From the NCBI GenBank assembly GCA_034658655.1, contig JAYEFQ010000126.1, forward strand, positions 1-35,873: a stretch of 35,873 bases of DNA, given 5' to 3'. Origin of the DNA: JAQIBY01 sp034658655 (GTDB lineage: Bacteria > Bacteroidota > Bacteroidia > Bacteroidales > ML635J-15). The position numbers and the translations under genes are program-made. Shown in pieces: positions 25,956 to 32,157 of the stretch. Below the pieces are notes generated by a model that ran no database searches, was not told the DNA's origin, and saw nothing but the letters and a program-made list of their open reading frames with translations. Numbering within the stretch: position 1 is the first letter of the stretch; the number at the start of each line of letters is the position of its first letter.

Positions 25956-26402
25956 CTATAAATCTGGATATTCCGGCATTGTTTTTAAAAAGTTAATTTT
26001 ATTATCATCATCGATTTTACAGATATAATGAGATAATCCATTGCTTACAAATAAATAGGGAACATGAAAATGTAAGTTGTATTCAGCAATTTGTTGGAAA
26101 ACGGTATGGCTAATTTTTACAGAAGGCGCTTTACACTCAATTAAAACAATGGGTTTTCCTTGTTTGTCAGCAATTAGAGCATCATAGCGTTTGCTTAAAC
26201 CATTGATATGTACGGCTTTTTCAATTGAAATTAGTCCTGATGGAACGCGTTTTTCTTGTATGAAATACTGAATTAAATGCTGTCTGACCCATTCTTCTGG
26301 TGTGCAAAGAATGAATTTTTTTCGAATTGCATCAAAAATAAAGGCTTGATTTTCTCGTTTTTCAAATCGAAATTTGTATTTTGGAAGATTAAGTTCCTGC
26401 AT
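25956..26402 (-). CDS. Stand-alone HsdR N-terminal nuclease-fold protein
   Basis: 148 aa from the ATG at 26402 (MQELNLPKYKFRFEKRENQA). An in-frame ATG at 26420 exists, but a TAAATTTG -7 box at 26425-26418 would place transcription initiation inside that longer version, so the shorter one is chosen. RYDALIADKQGKPIVLIECK carries the D...ExK pattern of a PD-(D/E)xK nuclease fold, and CTPEEWVRQHLIQYFIQEKR is the typical start of the type I restriction HsdR-N (PF13588-like) domain. No helicase, HsdM or HsdS genes are near, so it is not part of a restriction system here. Single-domain relatives are common in Bacteroidota; role unknown. Confidence 0.88.
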   Translation of the reverse strand: MQELNLPKYKFRFEKRENQAFIFDAIRKKFILCTPEEWVRQHLIQYFIQEKRVPSGLISIEKAVHINGLSKRYDALIADKQGKPIVLIECKAPSVKISHTVFQQIAEYNLHFHVPYLFVSNGLSHYICKIDDDNKINFLKTMPEYPDL

Positions 26403-26407
26403 TATGT

Positions 26408-26440
26408 TATTTTTGTACAAATTTAATGATTATCATTAAA
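26408..26440. promoter_or_regulatory. Divergent promoter with Fur-box-like palindromic operator
   Basis: TTTAATGATTATCATTAAA at 26422-26440 is a perfect 9+1+9 palindrome that matches the Fur box consensus GATAATGATAATCATTATC at 14 of 19 positions. A minus-strand -7 box TAAATTTG (26425-26418) overlaps its edge, and a plus-strand -7 box TATTTTTG (26408-26415) lies just before it. A repressor bound here could block both the nuclease-fold gene and AMP nucleosidase. Binding by Fur or a relative is inferred from sequence only. Confidence 0.5.
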
Positions 26441-26451
26441 ATAAACAGATT

Positions 26452-27219
26452 ATGAAAACAAAACAAGAAATTGTTGAAAATTGGTTGCCTAGATATACGC
26501 AAACTCCACTTGAAAATTTTGGTGAATATATTTTATTGACAAACTTTCAGTTATATGTTGATATGTTTGCAAAAAAATATAATGTTGCGATTACGGCCGA
26601 TGCAAATATGCCAACTGCCTCAGCAAATGGTGTTACCATAATAAATTTTGGTATGGGAAGCCCAAATGCGGCTACTATTATGGATTTGTTGACTGCGATT
26701 CATCCAAAAGCAGTTTTGTTTCTTGGGAAATGTGGCGGATTAAAAAAGAAAAATCAACTTGGAGATTTAATTTTGCCAATTGCAGCAATTCGTTCAGAAG
26801 GTACATCGGATGATTACCTTCCACCAGAGGTTCCTGCACTGCCGGCATTTATGCTGCAACGTGCTGTGTCAACAAGTATTCGTGATGCAAAACGCGATTA
26901 CTGGACAGGAACGGTATTAACAACAAACCGGCGAGTATGGGAATATGACGAGCGTTTTAAAAAGTACCTTAAGAAAACACGTGCTATGGCCGTGGATATG
27001 GAAACTGCTACAATTTTTATTACCGGATTTGCAAATGGAATTCCATCGGGTGCTTTATTATTAGTTTCCGATCAACCAATGATTTCTACCGGTGTGAAAA
27101 CGGATAAAAGCGATCAGAAAATCACTGAAAAATATGTCGCTGATCATATTAATGTTGGAATTGAATCGTTGCGAATTATTCGATATGATGGACGTTCTGT
27201 GAAGCATTTGCATTTTTAA
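26452..27219 (+). CDS. amn: AMP nucleosidase
   Basis: 255 aa. It hydrolyses AMP to adenine and ribose 5-phosphate. The sequence begins MKTKQEIVENWLPRYTQTPL and contains NFGMGSPNAATIMDLL, VLFLGKCGGLKKKNQLGDLI, the DDYLPPEVPALPAF region and the purine-binding AVDMETATIFITGFANG, where the ME and later SDQPM match the nucleoside phosphorylase fold (MTAN/PNP superfamily). This is the short Bacteroidota form without the roughly 200-residue N-terminal regulatory domain of the E. coli enzyme. It lies 11 nt from the Fur-like palindrome and its 3' end overlaps the convergent M64 gene by 4 nt. Confidence 0.93.
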   Translation: MKTKQEIVENWLPRYTQTPLENFGEYILLTNFQLYVDMFAKKYNVAITADANMPTASANGVTIINFGMGSPNAATIMDLLTAIHPKAVLFLGKCGGLKKKNQLGDLILPIAAIRSEGTSDDYLPPEVPALPAFMLQRAVSTSIRDAKRDYWTGTVLTTNRRVWEYDERFKKYLKKTRAMAVDMETATIFITGFANGIPSGALLLVSDQPMISTGVKTDKSDQKITEKYVADHINVGIESLRIIRYDGRSVKHLHF

Positions 27220-28499
27220 TTTGAACTGTTTTCCGAATAAAAGTTTATCATTTTAACTAAAACATTTTGACAAACAGGACAAAAATCGGCATGATTACTT
27301 TTCATTCTGCAATTTCTAGCTGGACGATAAATTCCTTTACTTAAATATCTGGCGCCTTCAAATACTCCAATTTGATTGTCGTATGTTTGTGTGTCAGGGG
27401 TTGGAATGGGCGTGGTATCTGAAACCATGTGTTTCCATTTTTTATCAAAATCAACTAAATTTGTAATGTTTGGCTCAATTAACTCATAACTCAAATCAGG
27501 ATGCTTAACATATGCTGTTGATGAACTGTAATATTCATCAGCCAGCCCGCCAAACGCATGTCCAAATTCATGCGTAAAAACGATTTCTGATAAAAAATGA
27601 CCTGAACTTACGACTGAAAAATGATTAAATACGCCACCTCCGCCATATTTTTCTGAATTTACAAGTAGGACAATTTGGTCATGAGGAATGCCGTTAAGGA
27701 TATCCATGCTCTGATGATAGGATAGGGTGGTAAGATATCGCTCGCTGCCAAAGGTGTAAAAACGGCTGTTTGCAGCGGTTTCTTTCCAGATGTTTTCTCC
27801 TGGTAAATCGGTGCCACTTTCTTTTGATATAGATTTTACTGCATAAAAATTAAACTTTTCTTTATGCGCACTAAACGGTGGAGTATTAAGAAAATGATTT
27901 GTTATTCTATTTGCATCATTCATGAATTTATCCATTTCGGTTTCGGTATAACCTTCTGCAATAATTGCAATATCAACCGCTTGCTGATATTTACCCTTGC
28001 CATATATTAATTCGGAATCTGTTTGTTGATGAGAAATTTCGGTTTCGCTTTTTTCTGGATCAAAATAGCTTTCCCAAATTTTCTCAAAACTGCCAAGATG
28101 TGCTTGGTACAATATCTCTATATGCACTCCAATTTTTGGATAAGGGATATATAGCGTTTCTTCAAATACGCGATGTTTGTAAGGAGCTTCTTTTGTGTCT
28201 TGCCATTCTTCAAACATGGTTTTATATGGTCTTGAAAAGAGTAGATTATAATTATCCCCATGACGAACTTGTATGATGTAAGTAGCGTGCAATTGCTCTG
28301 ACAATAAATTGATTTTTGGGCCGCTGTACGGAGTCTCCTTTACAAACCGTTTTAAACTGTAATTCTCAGTGCTGTCTGTTCCGAAGTGATACAAATCTAA
28401 ACGAAGCCTCTCCTCTGTGAAGTTTTCGTCGTACGATTGTGCTTGCAGTATCTGTAACAATCCGAAAATGATGATAATTGTGAGCAAATAGTTTTTCAT
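27216..28499 (-). CDS. Secreted M64-family metallopeptidase
   Basis: 427 aa with a signal peptide MKNYLLTIIIIFGLLQILQA. The zinc motif is in IVFTHEFGHAFGGLADEYY (HExGH followed by the downstream Asp of LADEY), typical of the IgA-peptidase M64 family. Further family phrasing is VDIAIIAEGYTETEMDKFM, FNFYAVKSISKESGTDLPG, NGIPHDQIVLLVNSEKYGGG and the Cys-containing end ARNCRMKSNHADFCPVCQ. Members from Bacteroidota are exported proteases; cleavage of IgA is shown only for the Clostridium ramosum founder, so the substrate here is unknown. Confidence 0.93.
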   Translation of the reverse strand: MKNYLLTIIIIFGLLQILQAQSYDENFTEERLRLDLYHFGTDSTENYSLKRFVKETPYSGPKINLLSEQLHATYIIQVRHGDNYNLLFSRPYKTMFEEWQDTKEAPYKHRVFEETLYIPYPKIGVHIEILYQAHLGSFEKIWESYFDPEKSETEISHQQTDSELIYGKGKYQQAVDIAIIAEGYTETEMDKFMNDANRITNHFLNTPPFSAHKEKFNFYAVKSISKESGTDLPGENIWKETAANSRFYTFGSERYLTTLSYHQSMDILNGIPHDQIVLLVNSEKYGGGGVFNHFSVVSSGHFLSEIVFTHEFGHAFGGLADEYYSSSTAYVKHPDLSYELIEPNITNLVDFDKKWKHMVSDTTPIPTPDTQTYDNQIGVFEGARYLSKGIYRPARNCRMKSNHADFCPVCQNVLVKMINFYSENSSN

Positions 28500-28517
28500 A
28501 ATGTAAAATGCTAGTTA

Positions 28518-28617
28518 TACCATTTTAAAATCAAAAATGCCAGTATAATGCCGATGTAGATTCAACACCGATAGGCGTAGCATATCGGTAGTTTTGAATC
28601 ACAATCGGTATTATTGG
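28518..28617 (+). repeat. Nested inverted-repeat element, copy 2 (100 bp)
   Basis: Same element as at 3938 and 30847, but 10 bp shorter: where the others read GGCGAAGTAAAGCGTAGC (copy 3), this one reads GGCGTAGC, a deletion of exactly 10 bp between two GCG triplets. Outer and inner inverted-repeat arms are intact. It lies in the divergent gap between the M64 peptidase and the mechanosensitive channel, ending 121 bp upstream of the latter. Confidence 0.9.
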
Positions 28618-28738
28618 CTAAATTAGTGAAAATTTGGAAATGCTTGCTGTTTTTTTTATGTTTGTTGGTGGAAAGATTTTGCATTGTCCTTTTATTGCAA
28701 ATATTTTTAGTATATTCGTCATAATAAAATTTGAAATC

Positions 28739-29947
28739 ATGAAAGAAAATATTGGCATTTTAATTGAAAAGTGGTTAATGGATTTAGGGCTGGGTTTCCA
28801 GTTTGCAGAAATATTGTCTGTTTTGGTTATTTTAATAGCGATTGTTGCGTTGGGATGGCTTGTTGATTTTTTGACAAAACGGATTTTATTAGTATCATTA
28901 ACACGGTTAATTAGGAAAACCAAAACCCTCTGGGATGATATTTTACTTGAGAAGAAGGTGTTTTCACGGGTTGCACATTATGCACCTGCAATTTTAGTTT
29001 TCTTTACCATTGAGTATGCTTTTCCAAATGTTCCTGTTTTAACAAATTTGATTGAAAAAGGAACTCAAATTTATATGCTTGTTTTGAGTATTCTTGTCGT
29101 TAGCTCGTTTCTAAATGGGGTAAATGAAATATATAATCATACTACTGGTAAATCACGAGGAACGAGCATTAAAAGCTATATACAGGTACTGAAAATTTTT
29201 ACCTATTTTGTTTTTGGAATTGTGATATTAGCAATTTTGGTAAATAAAGATCCGGCTGTTTTTATTGGTGGATTGGGTGCTATGGCCGCAGTCTTGATGT
29301 TGGTTTTTCGCGACTCTATTTTGGGTTTGGTTGCCGGAATACAAATTTCAGCAAATGATCTGGTGCGTATAGGTGATTGGATTTCAATGCCTTCGCATAA
29401 TGCGGATGGAAATGTGATTGAAATTACCTTAAACACGGTAAAGGTTCAAAATTGGGATAAAACAATTGCTACCATTCCAACTTACACTTTGGTTTCACAG
29501 AGTTTTAACAACTGGCGAGGTATGGAGGAGTCTGGTGGACGAAGAATTATGCGTGCTTTTCATCTCGATATGAATACAGTTCATTTTTGTAGCAATGAAG
29601 AATTAAATACATTGTTGCAAAATGATGTGGTAAAACAAATAATTGAAGACAAGAGGCAACGAGGAATAAAAATCACCAATTCTGGGATATTTAGGGATTA
29701 TGTAGCTGCTTATCTGAAATCAAGAGATGACATTAATTTAGAAATGACATTTCTTGTACGTCTGTTGCAGCCTGAGTCTAAAGGATTGCCTTTAGAAATT
29801 TATGTGTTTAGTAAAGTTCAAGCTTGGGCAGATTATGAGGCAATTCAGGCGGAAATATTTGATCATATATTGGCTACTGTTCCAGAGTTTAATTTACGCA
29901 TTTACCAAGAACCTAGCGGTTGGGATATTGCACAGTTAAAGCAATAA
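28739..29947 (+). CDS. MscS-family mechanosensitive ion channel, YbdG-like
   Basis: Start chosen at the ATG 28739 (MKENIGILIEKWLMDLGLGF, 402 aa); an open frame from 28634 would begin inside the repeat-rich promoter region and lacks family similarity. Several transmembrane helices come first, then the pore helix GGLGAMAAVLMLVFRDSILG and the beta domain GDWISMPSHNADGNVIEITL followed by NTVKVQNWDKTIATIPTY and SFNNWRGM, the signature of the YbdG (miniconductance MscM) branch. It releases solutes on hypo-osmotic shock. Its last 12 bases overlap the convergent rmlD gene. TATATTCG at 28711-28718 is a near-match -7 box. Confidence 0.94.
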   Translation: MKENIGILIEKWLMDLGLGFQFAEILSVLVILIAIVALGWLVDFLTKRILLVSLTRLIRKTKTLWDDILLEKKVFSRVAHYAPAILVFFTIEYAFPNVPVLTNLIEKGTQIYMLVLSILVVSSFLNGVNEIYNHTTGKSRGTSIKSYIQVLKIFTYFVFGIVILAILVNKDPAVFIGGLGAMAAVLMLVFRDSILGLVAGIQISANDLVRIGDWISMPSHNADGNVIEITLNTVKVQNWDKTIATIPTYTLVSQSFNNWRGMEESGGRRIMRAFHLDMNTVHFCSNEELNTLLQNDVVKQIIEDKRQRGIKITNSGIFRDYVAAYLKSRDDINLEMTFLVRLLQPESKGLPLEIYVFSKVQAWADYEAIQAEIFDHILATVPEFNLRIYQEPSGWDIAQLKQ

Positions 29948-30799
29948 GCTTGCAAGACATTCTGCTGCAGCATCTGTCCAATGGGGGATGCGGTATTCAA
30001 ATGTTTTTTCAAATTCCGATTTGTCAAGTACAGAATAAAATGGACGCTTTGCCGGTGTTGGATATTGGTCTGTCGTAATTGGATGAATTTGACAATTTAG
30101 TTTTGCGTTGTCCATAATCCATTTTGCAAAATCGTACCAAGAGCAAACGCCCTGATTTGAAAAATGATAAATCCCGGCTTCCCACAGATTGTCTCTCTGA
30201 TGCTTTTCAAGTATCCGTATAATTCCTGCTGCGAGTGATTCTGCATAAGTCGGACTGCCGATTTGGTCGAATACAACATTTAATGATTTACGTGTCTCTC
30301 CCAATTTAAGCATGGTTTTCATGAAATTCTCTCCAAATTCAGAGTAAAGCCATGATGTTCGGATAATTATTGCGTTTAGTAAATTCTCTTTAGCCGCATT
30401 TTCACCGGAAAGCTTCGTTTGTCCGTAAATTGAAAGTGGCTTGCAAGGGTCAGTTTCAATATATGGCCTGTACTGTTTGCCATCGAACACATACTCGGTT
30501 GAAATATGAATTAGTTTGCAGTCTGTTTTTTGACATGCGACTGCAATATTTTCAACGGCAAGATGATTGATTTTATTTGCACTTTCTTGTGCTGTTTCTG
30601 CTTTGTCAACTGCTGTAAATGCTGCACAATTTATAAGAAAATCAGGGGCATTGGCTTTGAAAAAGGTGTTAAGGCTAAGATTATTGGTAATGTCGAGTTC
30701 GCCAATGTCTGTAAAAATCCAATCTGCTTGAAAAGCTTTACTGATTTTTTTAAGGCTCTGTCCTAATTGCCCGTTTGCGCCTGTTATAACAATTTTCAT
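29936..30799 (-). CDS. rmlD: dTDP-4-dehydrorhamnose reductase RmlD
   Basis: 287 aa from the ATG at 30799 (MKIVITGANGQLGQSLKKIS); a start 14 codons upstream adds residues with no family match. The NAD(P)-binding GANGQLGQ is at the N-terminus, with the conserved NCAAFTAVDKAE, TEYVFDGKQYRPYIETD and the SDR catalytic YGQTKLSGE (YxxxK). It catalyses the last step of dTDP-L-rhamnose synthesis. RmlA, B and C are not in this window; the sugar could feed the polysaccharide module at 12672-20184 but this is inference. Convergent with the MscS gene. Confidence 0.95.
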   Translation of the reverse strand: MKIVITGANGQLGQSLKKISKAFQADWIFTDIGELDITNNLSLNTFFKANAPDFLINCAAFTAVDKAETAQESANKINHLAVENIAVACQKTDCKLIHISTEYVFDGKQYRPYIETDPCKPLSIYGQTKLSGENAAKENLLNAIIIRTSWLYSEFGENFMKTMLKLGETRKSLNVVFDQIGSPTYAESLAAGIIRILEKHQRDNLWEAGIYHFSNQGVCSWYDFAKWIMDNAKLNCQIHPITTDQYPTPAKRPFYSVLDKSEFEKTFEYRIPHWTDAAAECLASLLL

Positions 30800-30846
30800 A
30801 TTGTTTTTTTTGTAAAAGTACTGAAATATGATGATTTTCAAAATAA

Positions 30847-30956
30847 TACCATTTATTAATCAAAATTGCAAGTATTATGCCGATGTAGATTCAACACCGA
30901 TAGGCGAAGTAAAGCGTAGCATATCGGTAGTTTTGAATCACAATCGGTATAAATGG
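30847..30956 (+). repeat. Nested inverted-repeat element, copy 3 (110 bp)
   Basis: Outer arms TGCCGATGTAGATTCAA (30878-30894) and TTGAATCACAATCGGTA (30933-30949) pair at 13 of 17 positions; inner arms ACCGATA (30896-30902) and TATCGGT (30922-30928) pair perfectly. The ends also carry a short inverted repeat CCATTTAT / ATAAATGG. It lies in the divergent gap between rmlD and the small helical protein, ending 50 bp before the latter's ATG. Confidence 0.9.
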
Positions 30957-30983
30957 ATGTGTTTTCTATGTGCAATAAATGGC

Positions 30984-30991
30984 TAACTTTG
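30984..30991 (+). promoter_or_regulatory. -7 promoter box (TAACTTTG)
   Basis: Exact TAnnTTTG match 15 nt before the ATG at 31007. The matching -33 position falls at about 30961, immediately after the end of the repeat element, so the element abuts this promoter. Confidence 0.5.
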
Positions 30992-31006
30992 CAAAAAGTT
31001 TGAATT

Positions 31007-31519
31007 ATGTCTGAAAAATTGAATGAAGAACAAAAGGCGATTGTAAAGCAATTGTTATCGAATGATAGCGTCGTATTAATTGATAGCATTAATAAAATCA
31101 GGGAGATGGGAAATGTGAAAATGTTTCCTGCAGTTTTTGATTTATATCAAAGGAATGTTTCCGCTGATGTTCAGGATACAATCCTTAAATTAGTAATGGA
31201 TGTTAAAAATAAGGCCGCTTCCGCTTATATTGTAGATGAATTGTCGTCACGAAAGTGGAATGATGGGCTTTCTGAATTGCTGTCAGCCATTTGGCAGTCG
31301 GGACTGGATTATGGTGCATATTTGTCTGTTTTTATCCCTTTTGTGAAATCTGAAGATATGACTGTTACAATCGAAGCCTTGACATGTATTGAGGAGTTCT
31401 TTTATAATGAGTCAGTTGTAAACCAAGATGAAATTCGCAGTGAATTAAAGCAAATTGCACTTGATTCTTCAGGGCAATATCGTGATTTAGTGATGACTTA
31501 TTTGAGTAATTTGAAATAA
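31007..31519 (+). CDS. Small alpha-helical (HEAT-like) protein of unknown function
   Basis: A 170-aa soluble protein, acidic and helical throughout, starting MSEKLNEEQKAIVKQLLSND. It shows paired-helix spacing such as SVVLIDSINKIREMGNVKMF followed by PAVFDLYQRN and ADVQDTILKLVMDVKNKAAS, which resembles HEAT-type repeats, and ends SGQYRDLVMTYLSNLK. No catalytic motif or signal peptide. A good -7 box lies upstream, and the stop codon runs directly into the repeat-rich spacer. It is probably a real gene; the function is not recognisable. Confidence 0.78.
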   Translation: MSEKLNEEQKAIVKQLLSNDSVVLIDSINKIREMGNVKMFPAVFDLYQRNVSADVQDTILKLVMDVKNKAASAYIVDELSSRKWNDGLSELLSAIWQSGLDYGAYLSVFIPFVKSEDMTVTIEALTCIEEFFYNESVVNQDEIRSELKQIALDSSGQYRDLVMTYLSNLK

Positions 31520-31565
31520 CAAATCCCAAATAACAAAAGACAAAAAACAAATCCCAAATAACAAA
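31518..31565 (+). repeat. 20-bp direct repeat pair
   Basis: AACAAATCCCAAATAACAAA occurs exactly at 31518-31537 and again at 31546-31565 (28-bp period), beginning on the stop codon of the preceding gene. Confidence 0.8.
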
Positions 31566-31595
31566 TAAATCACAAGCAACAAACATAAAAATCCC

Positions 31596-31775
31596 AAACG
31601 GTTGCATTGTGTTAAACTACTGAAACCTTAATGAAAACCTTAATTTTCTTAATGCCTTAATGGTGAAAAAAGGAAACATTAAGTTCAGTAAGCAATTAAG
31701 AACATTAAGAAAAAAAGTACCAAAACCCAAATTCAAAATTTAAAATTTCAAACGGTTGTATTGTGCTAAACTACT
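31596..31775 (+). repeat. Diverged 26-bp direct repeat and TTAATG-rich inverted repeat
   Basis: AAACGGTTGCATTGTGTTAA at 31596 and AAACGGTTGTATTGTGCTAA at 31750 start a 26-bp repeat differing at two positions. Between them TTTTCTTAATG (31644-31654) and CATTAAGAAAA (31703-31713) form a perfect 11-bp inverted repeat. Confidence 0.65.
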
Positions 31776-31801
31776 TGCTGCTTGCTGTGATTGATATTTT
31801 C

Positions 31802-31825
31802 GCATTCCGAAAGCTTTCGGAATGC
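31802..31825. repeat. 24-bp perfect palindrome
   Basis: GCATTCCGAAAG is followed directly by its reverse complement CTTTCGGAATGC. A partly degraded relative, CTCCCGAAAGCTTTTGGAAC, lies at about 31924, and both are followed by ACGT-containing similar sequence, so the palindrome is part of a duplicated unit. Confidence 0.75.
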
Positions 31826-31839
31826 ATCCACGTCTTTTC

Positions 31840-31909
31840 CCATCGAATGACAATTGTTTTTCCTTTTTCCATTGAATGACAATTGTTTTCCCTTTTTCCA
31901 TCGAATGAC
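31840..31909 (+). repeat. 29-bp tandem repeat, 2.4 copies
   Basis: Units at 31840-31868 and 31869-31897 differ at two positions; a partial third copy follows at 31898-31909. Each begins CCATCGAATGAC or CCATTGAATGAC and ends in a T/C tract. The array lies between the two related palindromes. Confidence 0.8.
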
Positions 31910-31971
31910 TTTTTTTTAATCGCCTCCCGAAAGCTTTTGGAACGCCACTACGTATCTTTGTTTTTACAGCT

Positions 31972-32022
31972 GGTGACTTCGAGATGATTTCGATTTTTCA
32001 TCGAAATCATCTCGAAGTCACC
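31972..32022. repeat. Perfect 23-bp hairpin
   Basis: The arm at 31972-31994 (GGTGACTTCGAGATGATTTC plus GAT) and its exact reverse complement at 32000-32022 are separated by the 5-nt loop TTTTC; four more outer positions pair with wobbles. No T-tract follows on either strand, so it is not a classical terminator, although it lies between convergent genes. Confidence 0.85.
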
Positions 32023-32057
32023 GGTTGGAAACGATAAACCTCAAATTCCCTGAGTGT

Positions 32058-32118
32058 CATTTTTCAGGAGTTTGCGAACTGAAAAATGTAACACGAAGCA
32101 ATCCCGACGCATGTCGGG
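32058..32118. repeat. Two further hairpins near the 3' end of the acyl-CoA ligase gene
   Basis: CATTTTTCAG (32058-32067) pairs with CTGAAAAATG (32079-32088), and CCCGAC-GCAT-GTCGGG lies at 32103-32118. Read on the minus strand they follow the ligase stop at 32158 and may act in its 3' end formation. Together with the entries above they fill the 638-bp gap 31520-32157; no gene is seen there. Confidence 0.6.
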
Positions 32119-32157
32119 GCCTTAAACCTCAACCCTCCAACCTCAAACTTCCAACCT

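Noticed and set aside
25859..25996. 45-codon frame (GTG start) containing YDFADGEFEEDDNYKI
   Set aside because: The composition looks protein-like and could be a gene scrap, but it has no recognised family, no promoter, and its end overlaps the 3' end of the opposite-strand gene.
28634..28738. 35-codon N-terminal extension of the MscS-type channel
   Set aside because: It begins in AT-rich promoter sequence next to the repeat element; family similarity begins at the ATG 28739.
31840..31909. Short tandem repeats as a CRISPR array
   Set aside because: The 29-bp units are directly adjacent with no unique spacers, only 2.4 copies exist, and no cas genes are present.
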